The position numbers were made by a program, and so were the translations under genes. This document shows, in pieces, positions 1 to 12,198 of a DNA stretch of 64,000 bases. This stretch comes from Erigeron canadensis (taxonomy: Eukaryota; Streptophyta; Magnoliopsida; Asterales; Asteraceae). The DNA lies in the NCBI RefSeq assembly GCF_010389155.1, contig NC_057763.1:8122649-8186648 (forward strand), read 5' to 3'. Position 1 is the stretch's first letter; the number at the start of each line of letters is the position of its first letter. The notes beneath the pieces are model-generated. The model saw nothing but the letters and a program-made list of their open reading frames with translations. It was not told where the DNA came from and did no database searches.

Positions 1-977
1 CACTGTCATCTTCATCACAATCTGGAGAGATATTATCAGTGACTCCAGAATCCATGAAATCAGACATCATCTTCTACTTTGAAAATACATTCTCTACAGA
101 TAATAAAGCTGCACACGGTGGCGTAATATGACTAACCACAACAGCATTGTCTGATGCATGGTTTAAAGCATCTCTTTCAGCCTCAATTTGCTAAGTTTCG
201 TTTTCTTCAGTAAATCTAAAAGCCCCATACAGAGTTGAAAGTGTATGTGTGCAGAGTTTTTCCTTGTCTTAAAACCAATATCATATGAAGACCATTTAGT
301 AGGAAGAATATCACAAAATTGCTCCAGAAGTATATCCTTGTCTTTGTTAACACCAAGGGACTTTAACTGATTTACGATAGACATAAATCTGGTATAAGTA
401 CCAGTTAAAGATTCGTTGGGTAGAGCAAAAAATGACTCATACTTCTTGTTTAGAGAGACTTTTCTGGTACTAACAGTGTCAACACCTCCTTCATACTGGT
501 TCACTAACTCATCCCACAAAGCTTTTGCATTGGGATAGAGAATTAGTGTAGGGATAAGAGTTTCAGGAACGACACCAAGGATCATGTTTCTGAGAAGGGT
601 ATCATGCGATACCAGTCTCTTCTCCTCTTCTTACTAGTGTTCCTCTCTTTTTCCCTCTCACTCCTTAATCTAGTTGGATCAAAGAGTGTATTGAGAGGAA
701 GTATAGGGACATAATCATTTAAGGTTTTTAGCATATTCCTATCAATACCAGTAACATGAAGTATAATCCTAGCTTTCCACGTACTAAATTCCTCATCAAT
801 CCCACTGAATTTGGGACAGGGAGTATTAGAGTAATGCACATGTACGTGTGGAGAAGCAGGTATCGGGGGAGATATAGGGTTGTTATTAACATTATTTGGT
901 GAAACAAGTGGGTCAATATTTGCATTAGTTTCATTAGGGTCAGGTCCAGAACCTTGTGTATTTTCCGGGATTGCCAT
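1..977 (-). pseudogene. Ty1/copia gag fragment, frameshifted, runs off the window edge
   Basis: The minus strand encodes the start of a copia-type Gag (capsid precursor), beginning at the ATG at 975-977. The first block (977-582) has a Pro/Asn-rich N terminus followed by the gag-like stretch CPKFSGIDEEFSTWKARI. The second block (585-163) contains AKALWDELVNQYEGG and a run typical of the UBN2/retrotransposon gag domain. The two blocks are in different frames, so there is an indel near 585-640. A third frame continues from about 165 to position 1 with another shift. The primer-binding site lies just upstream at 1016-1026, which fixes this as the 5' end of a minus-strand element. No protease or polymerase is inside the window. 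I am confident of the family, and the reading frame is clearly broken. Confidence 0.8.
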
Positions 978-1015
978 CAGTTAATAGCAGATCTAGCAAG
1001 TATATTAGCTTTCTG

Positions 1016-1026
1016 CTCTGATACCA
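1016..1026 (-). other. primer-binding site (initiator tRNA-Met type)
   Basis: Read on the minus strand this is TGGTATCAGAG, the sequence complementary to the 3' end of plant initiator tRNA-Met used to prime copia reverse transcription. It sits between the probable LTR end and the gag start, two to three bases from the LTR. Confidence 0.85.
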
Positions 1027-1029
1027 ATT

Positions 1030-1739
1030 GTGAAGTCCCTCACCGATGGTTTAACCCACGAGTGTAAAATACGACAAGTCAAGTATGCACTAGATAAGGA
1101 CTAGTATTTACGTAAATATAAATGCAAGAGTATAAATAAGTAAATACAAGACTTAAGCAATAAATAAGCAAGTAAATAAAGGTGGAACACAAATGTAATT
1201 TTCAATGTGTATTTTATTTATTGATGTATAAACAAAATACAAGGTTGTTTCGGAACCTAGATAATACCAAAGTAAGTATCTAAACAACCTTATGATTTAC
1301 AAGTGATCTGTACTTGCGAAATAATCTCCTTGATCGAAATACATAAAGTTGTGAAGTATAACTGTTTAGATCGAGAGTATTGCAAAAGTAATTTGAAAGA
1401 GAAAGATGACTTGGTATTTATAGGCAAAATAATCTCTACAGTGATTATTTTTCCGTACAAATGTGGTTGGGAGCATGTAAGGAACTTAGGTATTTTCCTT
1501 AAATGCAATACAGAAAGTACAAGGATAAAGTCACTTTGATTGTGACTTGTCACCTTTTAGCCAACCACCATTACACGCGTGTGTACCTTTTTACATGGGA
1601 CAAATGAGATATCCGGGAAAAGGCGTGTAAAGGTAATAAAGTCAATTCCTCATAATCAGTGTTCAGACTTGTAAGGTCTAGAACACTGACAAGGACTCTA
1701 ATCGTTGATCTGGTAAGTCTGCCAGTGGGTTCCGCCACA
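1030..1739 (-). repeat. probable 5' LTR of the copia element
   Basis: On the plus strand the sequence next to the primer-binding site starts with TG, and a matching CA end occurs at 1739, where the minus strand begins TGTGGCGGAACCC. A TATA-like sequence on the minus strand (TATAAATA) lies near 1415-1424. The inner boundary is supported by the primer-binding site. The outer boundary is only a plausible TG...CA choice, because the partner LTR lies outside the window. Confidence 0.45.
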
Positions 1740-2315
1740 TGTCAGTCTTCTTCTTCAGACTTCAGTGAGAAGGTCTTCAGTAGAGTAGATCTGGACTGGA
1801 GTGAAGTTCAGTGAATAAATCCCGAAGGCTCCAGATTTCCTGTACAAGTAAAGCTTCATTAGACTTCAATAATTTCTGGACAAATCTTCAGGATTGCTCC
1901 AGTTTTCAATTCTGGAGCAAGTCCAATAAAACGGGACCTAACAAACTTCAACCATTTATTTATAAGAATTCTCATCATACAAAGACCTTATCGGCTAATA
2001 TATATACAGTTTGACCAATAACTTTACAACACATATATCAAGCCTACCCTCGAGGACTAAACATCTTGCTAATATAGTGACATCTAATCATCATCAAACC
2101 TACAAATAATTTCATCTCTTTCCCTCGTACTAAAGTCATGCTACAAACATTTAATTCAACTAACTAAGCATATCATAACAACTTAAGTTTAGATAACCCA
2201 TACTAGATTACTCAAATTTCTTAAACCACTACACATCATATGACTGCAATTAATCATCAATCAATAGATATCTAGGGGGATCATATTGCGGATTATTCAA
2301 ATCCCTTAAACTGCA
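1740..2315. other. stretch without a recognisable gene
   Basis: No coding sequence was found. Repeats of a cttcag-type word occur near 1745-1840. The right-hand part would be internal sequence of the minus-strand LTR element whose primer-binding site lies at 2316-2327, but no gag is seen before the copia LTR begins, so that element is truncated or interrupted here. Confidence 0.4.
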
Positions 2316-2327
2316 GCTCTAATACCA
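2316..2327 (-). other. primer-binding site of a second LTR element
   Basis: The minus strand reads TGGTATTAGAGC, one base away from the initiator tRNA-Met primer-binding site. It lies two bases from the TG...CA boundary of the LTR at 2330-4740. Confidence 0.7.
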
Positions 2328-2816
2328 CTTGTTACGCCTGTTTTTTTTATATAAAGAAAACTTCATTTAACTTTTATAGATAGATATGTATTTGGTAAAT
2401 ACATATCTATTCCACCACACTGAATATCAAGTTATTACAAAACAACAAAACAAAAAAAAATTAGAAATAAAAACTGCTTACAAGCAACCAAACACATTTG
2501 ACATGACTCAGTTTTACGACCCCATGGCCAAACTTAAAGAAATCGACACATTAAGTTCGTAAAATATGGGCTAGTAATGTAACAAGGATAATATACTCGG
2601 CTGTAATTTAAAGATAACACTTGCGTAAACCTTCAGCAAGTGCTCATCCACGGCCATGGCTTCTTAGGGCTCATCCTTTATGGTTGCTCATCGTAACGCC
2701 AAATCCATTTGCACCTACGGCATTTATAATTAAAAAAATAAGCATATCGCTTAGTGAATATATAGAAAGTAAGCACATGAATGTTCTGCATTGTATAAAC
2801 TTTGTATGTATGATAC

Positions 2817-3090
2817 TGCTTGATATTGACTGCAAGTACAGTCTGCCAGCTGCTCAATTCTATTGACCAGACTACACGTATATAGCCAAACTCCATATAA
2901 CCCTATATGCCCGCTAAACAAAATATGGACATCATATCATTCTGAAATTATACTGTTCATGATATAGACTGCATGTATAATCTGTCAACGGCTCAATTAT
3001 ATGGACCAGACTACACGTATATAGCCAACCTCCATATAATCCTATATGTCAAACAAAATATGGACTATCATATCATTATATAACTATATG
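2817..3090. repeat. tandem duplication of about 140 bp inside the long LTR
   Basis: A unit containing the words gaccagactacacgtatata and aaaatatgga occurs twice in direct orientation, first from about 2817 and again from about 2957, with scattered differences. Confidence 0.7.
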
Positions 3091-3183
3091 CACAAATGGG
3101 TAAAGTGATGTCCTCTAATGGTCCAACGTCAACTTGCATGTATTCATGTAGTCCGCACATTAAACTTGTGATCTCAAATTTAA

Positions 3184-3345
3184 ATCACACAACTCACATA
3201 ATGATCAAGATATAAACAATTACATCAAATAAACACTCCCACCATCATATATATACCTAGCACATCACACATCACACAACTCACATAATGATCACAACGC
3301 AGATAATTATATCAAATAAACGCTCCCCTCATTAAATATCCAGCT
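3184..3345. repeat. second short tandem duplication inside the long LTR
   Basis: The words cacaactcacataatgatca and atcaaataaacgctccc (or a close variant) recur about 90 bp apart, giving two imperfect direct copies. Confidence 0.6.
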
Positions 3346-4740
3346 TGCACATTGTTAGTCTAATGACCATCTTAGCTAACTCATTTCTAATCTAATTAAC
3401 ATTCCAACTAATGCACCAATTGATTTAATATCGTAGTCATATCTACACATGAAATATCAACAATTAGAATATTGCCAACCGCATAATTATCAACTGCGAC
3501 TTGGTAATAATGGTTAATATTCAAGTAAATGCCTAGACCCCAAATAAGTAATACTACTAGTAACAATTAATGCTTACTTATTTAACCATCATATCATTTA
3601 ATAATGAAACTTTTATTGCTAATGAATAAATCATCGCAATACCTGGCATACTCTTATCGGTAACTGCAAGTTTTCACTACCACGTCTTATATGTTATCAT
3701 AACTAACATTTAAACGAATCATCAGATTACTACACATAACTATTTATTAACGTCTGTCATATCATATCACTGCTAACGTACTACACCAGTTCAACTGCTC
3801 GGTTCTCAAAAAGATATCAGAACAGCAAACAACACATGTACATAACAATTCAAACAATAAAACAAATACAGCAATATCCATCCGTGTAATCAGATGAAAT
3901 CCCTTACTCGCATGTAATCTAATTTCATATGATCACCTGCCAGTTTAAGTTCTATATACTCACTTGTAGCCCTGCTACAACAAAGATTTGTATTTCTCTA
4001 AAACCATGGTTACCTATAATCAATTCCATATAAATCATCAATATTAAAACACATTGTCTGTTCTAATTTTTCTTTGCCCAATCCTTTCCAAGCCAATTAT
4101 TTTCAATTCCTTATCGTTATTTCATCATTATCTTACAAAATCATAACTCTTTTTTTTTTTTACATTTTATGTCACATAACGTGACACAAAAACTATCTCC
4201 AAATCTTACCAAATTATTAACATATGCTTCTTAGCTGAGCCTGGATACTAAGTAATTAATATGGACCCAAACAGTCATCCTTTCTTGACCTAAAATATTT
4301 TTATATAACTATTAATTAAACTAGAAAACTAGAAAATAATATCTTAAAAGAATGATAATCAAAACCTAATATTGATTAGAAATGATTTGGCATATTTAAT
4401 TTTGCCCGAAATCCGTTTTTCCTCCTCTTCTTCTTCGCGTTCCTTTCCTGGTAGACTATACCTTCGTTTTAAGTTTTCCTTCGGCCGACTTGGTTTCTTT
4501 TTGGATAAAATGATCATCTTGATCACATATATATTATTTTATACATTGATTTAATTTCCAATTTATTCTTTAAGTCCCTCATTTCCTTTATCCTTTCAAT
4601 TTAAGTCCTTTTTCATTATCGCAATTTAACTCTTTGAGTCTCAGACATTTAATTATACTTTCTATTAAAATACTAGATCTTCCATTTAATTTATATGACT
4701 TCTTAATAATATCATAATATTAGGATTTTGGGGTGTTACA

Positions 4741-5301
4741 CATGAGGTTCATGAATTCGTTACATATGCTATTCAGGATGTGAACATGCGTGACACAAGT
4801 ATACAAAGAAGCCAAAAACGTTGGCAATTTGAACATACTTGCAAAGGTAAATAGTATGTGCGAGAAACTTAGATTAGATATATTTAAGCATTTTATATAT
4901 TCATTTACGATATATATAAATGAGAGATGTTTCAAAAGCATTTTTTTTAACGAGAAATAATTATGCATTACTGCAGAAAGCTTAGAAATGACCAACAGAG
5001 TCGGCACCAAATTACATGTTAAAGGGTGCAAATTTAAAAAATCAATAAAAAATTTAAAACTATATGACAAAATTTAAATTTTGAGGGGGACATTACCCTC
5101 TTTCGATACCGCCTTTGCTAAACAAGAGTTCCGACTATACCTCAAATGTCCACAAACTGCGTGTATGAAAATAAAATCTATAAATTAATCAACATATTTA
5201 AACATAGCTAACAAAGGTTTGGGAGCCCATTAAACAAGAAAATGAATTCCAAAGGCTCAAACTTTAATAAGCCAATTTAATTATTAAAAAAAAAAAAGGC
5301 T
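4741..5301. other. stretch without a recognisable gene
   Basis: AT-rich sequence between the long LTR and the hAT transposon. A minus-strand open frame here (4720-5070) has no recognisable domain and overlaps the LTR end, so I do not call it a gene. Confidence 0.5.
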
Positions 5302-5509
5302 CGCTCTTATAGACGTGGGCATTGGATCCAAACCGGTGGAACCGAACCGGTTCTGGTCAACCAAATAGGATTCGGTTTTAACCGGAACCGGTTTGGAACC
5401 GGTTCTTGGTCTTGAAAACCCGAACCGATAGAACTGAAAATATATGTTCCGAATCGGTTCGGAACCGAACGGGTTCCGGAATCCACTCCTAATTGTTTTT
5501 TTTTTTCCA

Positions 5510-6590
5510 GAACTTAAGGGCCGTTAAAGGTCTTTTTTTCATCGTAAATCAATTTTGGGCCACTTGATTGTTAATACATCGAGCCATAAGACCTAAAATA
5601 CCTTAATATTGCTAAGGTATTTGACAAAACCACTTGAAAAAAATTAAAAACTCAATCATAATTCATTTAACGGCCGTTTAGGCCCATTTTTCATTGTAAA
5701 TCGATTTTGGGCCATTTGATTGCTAACATACCAAACCTTAAGACCTAAAATACCTTCATAATGATAATATCTAGTGAATTAACACAAAAAATTCAAATTT
5801 ATTTCACAAAAACCACTTGAAAAAAATTTAAAACTCACTAATAATTCATTTAACAGCCGTTTAGGCCAATTTTTTCATCGTAAATCGATTTTGGGCCATA
5901 TGATTGCTAACACACCGAGCCTTAAGATCTAAAATACCTTCATAATTATAATATTTAGTAAATTAACACAAAAAACTCCAAGTTATTTCACAAAAACAAC
6001 TTGAAAAAAATTGAAAACACACTAATAATTTATTTGACGGGCGTTTAGGCCAATTTTTTCATCCTAAATCGATTTTCGGCCAGTTGATTGCTAACACACC
6101 AAGCCTTAAGAGCTAAAATACATTCATAATGATAATATCTAGTGAATTAACACAAAAAACTCCAAGCTATTTCACAAAAACCACTTGAAAAAAGTTGAAA
6201 ACTCACTAATAATTCATTTAACGGCCGCTTAGGCCAATTTTTTCATCGTAAATCAATTTTCGGCCACTTAATTGCTAATACACCGAGCCTTAAGACCTAA
6301 AATACCTTCATATTGATATTATCTAGTGAATTAACACAAAAAACTCCAAGTTATTTCACAAAAACCACTTGAAAAAAATTGAAAACTCACTAATAATACA
6401 TTTGATGGCCGTTTAGGCCAATTTTTTCATCGTAAATCGATTTTGGGCCACTTGATTGCTAATGGCTCGAGCGTAAGACCCAAGATACCTACCAAAATGA
6501 TAAGATATAGTTAATTGACACAAAAAAACTCCAAGTTACTTCACAAAAAACACTTGAAATAATTAAAAATTCACTAATAATTCAATATAA
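5510..6590. repeat. tandem array of about six 184-bp units within the hAT element
   Basis: The word cgtaaatcgattttgggcc (or a one-base variant) recurs at about 5540, 5695, 5879, 6062, 6248 and 6431, spaced about 183-186 bp apart except for a shorter first unit. Each unit also carries a ttaacggccgtttaggcc word and an acttgaaaaaaattgaaaac word. The array lies between the left terminus and the 3' end of the transposase gene. It has no coding potential. Confidence 0.85.
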
Positions 6591-6840
6591 TTCATTCTTT
6601 TTCGTCAAAAACGCATACTTTTATTATAGACCATCTTAATCTTCAACAAAGTTCAAATTCATCAATCAAATACAATGTTTTCAACCGAATAACAATGTCT
6701 TAAACCAAATAACAAGTCTCCAAACAAATAAAAATTCTTAAACAAATTAAATAGTCTTCAAATTCAAAGTCTTCAATCTTCATTGTCTTCAAATTGTCTT
6801 GATTGGTCTTCAAATGGTGTTCTTGAAACATATACAAAGT

Positions 6841-8949
6841 CTAGAAACAAAGTCTTAAAACAAATACAAACTTTTCAATCAAATAAAAGTCTTCATCTTC
6901 ATCTTCAATCTTCATCAAGTGGGATTGGTTGTTGTTGAGCTTGAGCTTCATCAAGTGAAATCTCTTCATCGGAAAGTGATAAGGATGTACCTTCCTCAAC
7001 TTCTTCATTGTGAATATGTTCTTCAAGGTCTTATCTTCAAGGCTTGATTTGTCTTGTCTACTTCCCATGGCGTCCAAGTGGTCTTTGTAGCAAATACACA
7101 TCTTCAATGATACCGGTGTAAGTCGTCTTCTTCTTATGGACAAAACTCTTCCACTAAATGAAAATGCGGATTCACTAGCAGCGTTAAAGCTTGAGCTCTT
7201 AGTAAATCACGTGCCATGATAAATAGAATGGGAAATTGACTTTCCCTTTCCCTCCACCAATTCAATACATTCATATTCATGAAAGCATCAACTCCAAGGC
7301 TCACTAGAAAGTTTATTCCGATATACCTATGATACTCGGTGTTCTTGTTCAATGTTGAAGCATCATTTCTTTGACGTTTGGTGGTTGTTTGGATAACATA
7401 ATTATATAGGTTTATCTTTGAATCCTTGCTTTTTTGGCACCAACAAAAAGAGTAGGAAGAGTAGAAAAACTTGAGCCATATTTGACTTCATAAACCTTAT
7501 AAATCTTTCTAAATTTACATTAAACTTACTTATTGCCGTCATGGAAAAGTTTATATCCTTTTCATAACACTCCAAACTATCATTTAATTTTTCAATAAGT
7601 GTCTCAACGCCGCTAACATTTAAAGAGGGGTTTATTGCAGCGACACAAGCTAAAATTGGGGGCATTTCCATAAAAAAAATTTCAATTTATCTCTCATGGC
7701 TTTCACCATGCCTTCATATATACCATCATCCATACACTTAAATTCTATCAACTTTTCTCCAATTTCATAAATTTGATGAAGCACCAAATGACTAATGGAA
7801 TAATAAACCCCCGAAACCAAACCGTGGTATTTTTAAACACTTCAAGTAAATCTACTAAAGTTTGAATAATTTCCCAATGGTCAAACTTAGAAGATGTCAA
7901 ACGGTTGTCAACTAAATTATCATGAAAATGATTTAAAGTAGTTTTTTGACGTAAAACACATTCAGACATTGTAAGAGTGGAATTCCATCTAGTAGGACAA
8001 TTCCAATGAGGTGTCAAATATATCGAATCAGTATCTTTACATAATTTGATATACTTCTTAAGTCTAGTCTTACCCCCCAAAAATACCTCTTTTAACATCT
8101 TTACAAAGTCTTTCTTAACAATTTCAATGGCTTCTTCACCCAAACCTCTTTGCACAACCAAATAAAGAATATGTGCAACACATCGACCATGATAAAAAAA
8201 TACCATCACAAATAGGAGCATATTTTATTTTCAAGTGGTCAACCGCTTTTGTATTATTACTTGCATTATCAAATGATATTGAAAAAATCTTTTGATCAAT
8301 TTTATAGTATGCAAACACATCCCTTAACTTGTAGTATAGATTTTCACCCTATGAGGTTCCTCAAATTTTTCAAAAGCAATCGCGGGCTTCATCATTTGCC
8401 AAGTACTAGGATCTATCCAGTGCATCGTAACACATATGTAAGAACCAGAAAAACCATGAGGAACACTCCAAACATCGGTTGTCAAATTTAAACTTTCAAA
8501 TTCCGTTATAAGTAGTTTTTTAGCAAATTTCCAATTTTTCATACATGTGTGCTTTAATGTAGAGCGAGTTAGAGTAGTGTACCTTGGTTGGAGTAAGTTT
8601 TGAAATGTGGAAGTGACCTATCGGATCGTCCCAATGGTTGAATGGCCAAGCTTTTCTAATGGTCAAGTTGGAAAGTCCTTCACGAACCACTTCCATTTTC
8701 CAGTGTTTGTTGACCTTGTGAGGTGCTACCCGCTTCTTGTGCTTTTATTTCACCGCACAATGTAACCTTACATGTTTCCCCAACGTCGAGTTTGCATTTT
8801 TCACAAAAAGAGATGGTGACAATAATTACACCAAAGTGTTCAAATACGGGAGTCGTTCTTTTATGATCCGCTATTATAGCCACCAGTGTTGCCTCACTTG
8901 GGGAACCAACATCGGTAGATTGCGTTTGTGACGCGGAATTAGGCTCCAT
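6841..8949 (-). pseudogene. hAT transposase (BED/RNase-H-like/dimerisation), multiply broken
   Basis: The enzyme cut and pasted hAT elements in the nucleus. Fragments run in order on the minus strand. 8949-8680 is an N-terminal piece with a CEKC pair suggesting a decayed BED zinc finger. 8542-8324 includes LTTDVWS and the WIDPSTWQMMK stretch of the catalytic core. 8318-8136 includes KIFSISFDNASNNTKAVDHL. 8221-7748 includes NCPTRWNSTL. 7671-7402 is poorly conserved. 7352-7134 is the C-terminal dimerisation region, with LNWWRERESQFPILFIMARD. Several frameshifts separate these blocks, so no functional protein is expected. The ATG at 8947-8949 is the probable original start. Family assignment is firm. 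Confidence 0.85.
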
Positions 8950-9421
8950 TTTGTGAGAGATTTGATATTATATATATATATAATATGTAGAGATATAATG
9001 ATTTTGGTAAGAGATTTATGAATATATAGTGTTTTTGTAAGAGATATAGAGTGTTCGTAAGTGATGGAATGTGTAAAATTAAGCCTAATTGATGCTACAT
9101 ATATATACTAGTTGTATAATGGTAAAATGGTAATTATTGTGTCAAAAAAGGTAACTAACGGGTCTTAATGGTCAAAATGAACCAAAATCGGCAAATTTTA
9201 ACGGCTAGTTTTTGGTTTGGTTCCGAACCGGTTCTTGGGTTCGGTTTTTGGAATCAATTCCTTAGGAACCGGTTTGGGACCGATTTTTTCAAAAAAATGT
9301 GGAATAGGTTCTTATCTATGGGTTCTTGAGGAACCATAACCGGTGGTTCCAATCAGTTCCGATTCTTAGATTATCCAAATCAGTTTTTTTTAACATTTTT
9401 TTTTCCATGTCTACACTCTTA

Positions 9422-9721
9422 TAGGAGTTATAGCTATATATGGGCCATCTCAATTCTCAAAAACTAATCCTAAAAGGCCCAATAATATATGGTTGTTTAT
9501 TTATGGATTTTCCTGTGATTAACTCGTAAATTAATAGTAGAGTTTTGTACATGTTGATAATTTTAACAAAATGAGGTTTCTTCTACGAGTTAATCACAAC
9601 AATATAATAATGCACAATGGTTGATAACTATGGAGTTGTTAATGAATTTTGTTCATTTACGGGTTTTTTTGTGATTAACTTTAATTTATTTGAAGCACTT
9701 TGATGGTTAAGGTATTCGATA
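9422..9721. other. short AT-rich spacer
   Basis: No gene or element terminus was seen between the hAT right end and the following Helitron. Confidence 0.4.
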
Positions 9722-10150
9722 TCTATACTATATTATAAAGTAAATTTCACTGTTTAAAATGTAAGTTTCAACATTTGCTTTTTCAAAATGTCTCTCATAT
9801 GTATTCTATATTTACCCGATTACAACTATAATACCCTTTTGCTTTTCTTAAATCTTAACAAATCATTTTTTTTCTCTCTGCTTCATAAATCATTTATTCC
9901 TCAAATTCATTCAAATCATTTATCTCAAAAACCGCACATCGATAAATTATAAAAATTATATGAGCGTTCTTAAAATTCCGAGCTCTTTCAGTAGAGAGGT
10001 CATTCGATATACTTTCGACGAATTTTTAAATCCGAGGTGAAACCCGTACGGTTAAGGCATTTGACTATCACACTCTATGACCTATCAAACTTTATGACCT
10101 ATCACCTTCACCATTTCACCGCCATAAAGCGCGAGTACTTACTCTCATAG
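9722..10150 (+). mobile_element. non-autonomous Helitron, about 430 bp
   Basis: It starts A|TCTATACTATATTATAAAG, a typical plant Helitron 5' end placed after an A. It ends near 10146-10150 after a GC-rich hairpin-like word (ccgccataaagcgcg) and a tract like those at the other Helitron ends here. The interior, including a cgataaattataaaaatta word, is shared in opposite orientation with the element at 40577-41074, so they are family members. The exact 3' base is uncertain. Confidence 0.65.
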
Positions 10151-10447
10151 TTTTAAACGCCAATTATTAACGAATATGTTTGAACTTGATTGGATGAACC
10201 GATGCATAGGTCGACATGGTCATAACTTTCCAATCTTCATAGAAACCTGCTGTGAACATGAATAATTCTCATTCTATGTGATTCAAGATGAACTGATATT
10301 TGATCTTTATATAATTAACATTTAGGGCCTAATGGCCTTATCACTTTTGACTTAAAACATAGACTTTACAAGACGGCCCCTCCTAATCATAATGACTCTT
10401 ATTTCTTACTAAAGTCAAGATAATGGAACAAATGCATGACAAATAGT
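10151..10447. other. spacer without a recognisable feature
   Basis: No coding sequence or repeat termini were identified. Confidence 0.4.
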
Positions 10448-10455
10448 ATTAGATA

Positions 10456-10942
10456 TAGAGGTGGGTTAATTGGTTCCGGTTATTTTTTTTAGTAACCAAA
10501 ATCGGTTAATTTTTTTAAAAAAATTAATCGATTTTGATTAACCTATATTGGTTAATAACCGGTTAGTGTACGAAAAAACCTTAACCGGGGTAACCGATTA
10601 CGGTTAAAAAATCCGGTTAACCGAATAGGTTAACCTATTTTCGGTTATTATTAACTGAAGCAGAAAACTATACAGATTATTAATAATGTATAAATATCCA
10701 CTTACTTAATTAATAATATAAATATTAGGAATAATATATAGGTTAACCGGTTATAGGTTAATATTATTGGGAAAAAAACGGTTAATGGTTAACTGGTTAA
10801 TAACCGATTATTGTTTTGAAAGTGATGATCGGCTACTAACCTACGGTTAATAATAACCTATAACCAGTACAGTACAAATCGGTTATGTTAACCAGTTTTT
10901 GAACGGATCGGTTAGGTTAACCGGTTTTTTTGTGCACCTCTA
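10456..10942. mobile_element. hAT-type MITE, 487 bp, perfect 8-bp target duplication
   Basis: The termini are TAGAGGTGGGTT on the left and TAGAGGTGCAC on the right (reverse complement). They are flanked by identical 8-bp copies of ATTAGATA at 10448-10455 and 10943-10950. The interior is packed with GGTTAA/TTAACC and CCGGTTA words in both orientations, so it can fold extensively on itself. There is no ORF. Superfamily is assigned from the 8-bp duplication and terminus sequence. Confidence 0.85.
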
Positions 10943-11035
10943 ATTAGATATATTTGGTATCATATCACTAAAAGTAACTTTATATATCCAAATAACCGCT
11001 ATATGAACATTGATATACGGATCAGAGTATAATAA

Positions 11036-11675
11036 TGTTGAGCCATGGATTCGCTGAGAGACTCAGCGAGCTACTTTGTCAGCGAGTTCTCAGCGACCAT
11101 CAATATCTTCGAGTCCAAAGGATAAATTCAATGACTCACCGCCATGTTTTGTATGTCAAGTATGGGCGGGAATATGAAGATAAGAAGACTGGTCCCCAAT
11201 GACAAGTGTTGACAGATCAAGATGGAACCATGTGACCTTGTACCGTTCTGGTACTAAGGTGTTTCTCTTTCATGCCGTTTTCGTAAAGAAACAAGATGAA
11301 GAAAAGAGAACTCTTCAGATCTGACTTATCCACCAATAGATGGTTGACAACCTTCATGTGTCAACATCTATTGGGTTGTCATGTGATTCTCATATCTGCC
11401 TGTATAAAGAATCGCTTGACCTAGCCGTAGCTCTTGTTGGTTTGTCCATAGGTAACACTTAGTGTGTTTTTTCTCTCTTTGTATAATTGTTAAGTTTTTG
11501 GTTTGTCGAAAAACTTAACAATATTTTATATTTTATTTCTTTGTAAAACCGATAATGTATTTACTGTTTAATCAATAAAATATATGATTAAACTTCTTTA
11601 CTTTCTTGTCTATTGTTTTTGAAGTAATTCACATTAGTTGTTAATTACATAATCGTTACAAACCTGAGACTTTCA
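11036..11675 (+). repeat. probable solo LTR, 640 bp
   Basis: The block begins TGTTGAGCC, ends CTTTCA, and is flanked by AATAA at 11031-11035 and 11676-11680, a 5-bp duplication, although low-complexity. It has the layout of an LTR: a TATA-like tgtataaag near 11400, a T-rich stretch, then an AATAAAATA polyadenylation-like signal near 11573. No partner LTR or internal region is adjacent. Confidence 0.6.
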
Positions 11676-11680
11676 AATAA

Positions 11681-12047
11681 TAACGTAAAAGAAGTATATG
11701 TCGATATATTTCCCGGGAACATAACATATTTGGGCATCTGATCGAGCATTATCTGTACTCGTTTCTAAAGTGCTTACGTGATTATTGTCCCTTCCATACA
11801 TGAAGAGCTAGTTGACTCTTAATCCATTTCTTGTTTTCTAATCATTAAACACTAATCTATTCTTAGAATGTTTGTAGATTTGCCACAAAATCGAAAGATT
11901 TGCAACTTTTTACTTCTAATTTAGAATCAAACTATATATGGTCTTTTTTGTATAATTTTGGCTCTTTCCTAGATATGATTCACTCATTTTCTTTAGTTTT
12001 TGGTAATCTATGATTCTTGTGTAGACCATTCGAGCATCATTTACATA
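11681..12047. other. spacer without a recognisable feature
   Basis: AT-rich, with no credible gene or repeat boundary seen. Confidence 0.4.
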
Positions 12048-12171
12048 CACTACGGCACAAGGAAAGAAGTTTATTTTGTCGTTTAGCATCATATGCTAAA
12101 GAGTCTCTTTAGCATATTGTGTCGTCGCCCAAAAAAAAAAACCGTCTACTATTGTAGTTTTTCTTGTAATG
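12048..12171. mobile_element. CACTA-like MITE, about 124 bp
   Basis: The left end is CACTACGGCACAAGG and the right end, reverse-complemented, is CATTACAAGAAAAACTAC, close to the common plant CACTA terminus. The 3-bp flanks are ATA and ACA, one mismatch. The interior contains a palindrome built on tttagcat and atgctaaag. Confidence 0.45.
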
Positions 12172-12198
12172 ACATATACGGAGTCGATGCCAGTTAAA

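Larger units (their letters stand above)
2330..4740 (-). repeat. long LTR (about 2.4 kb), minus orientation
   Basis: On the plus strand the block begins TGTTACGCC and ends GGGGTGTTACA, so on the minus strand it starts TGTAACACCCC and ends GTAACA. The primer-binding site at 2316-2327 directly abuts the 3' end, which makes this a 5' LTR rather than a solo LTR, and the flanking five bases do not match each other. The TGTAACACCCC start is shared with the solo LTR at 51143-52741, so both may belong to one gypsy-like family. It contains no ORF of note but includes internal tandem duplications. Confidence 0.65.
5310..9413 (-). mobile_element. hAT-superfamily DNA transposon, about 4.1 kb, decayed
   Basis: The left end reads TAGACGTGGGC and the right end, read inward on the minus strand, TAGACATGG: short terminal inverted repeats of hAT type. 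The 8-bp flanks are CGCTCTTA (5302-5309) and CACTCTTA (9414-9421), a target-site duplication with one mismatch. Both subterminal regions (about 5335-5480 and 9205-9365) are rich in GGTTC/GAACC and AACCGG words in both orientations, like the clustered transposase-binding sites known in other hAT elements. The interior holds a broken minus-strand hAT transposase and a tandem array. Termini, duplication and transposase agree well. Confidence 0.85.

Noticed and set aside
4720..5070. 116-residue minus-strand open frame
   Set aside because: No recognisable domain, AT-driven composition, and it overlaps the end of an LTR.
5510..6590. Regularly spaced repeats resembling a CRISPR array
   Set aside because: The whole 184-bp unit repeats, including what would be spacers, it lies in a plant hAT element, and no cas genes exist.
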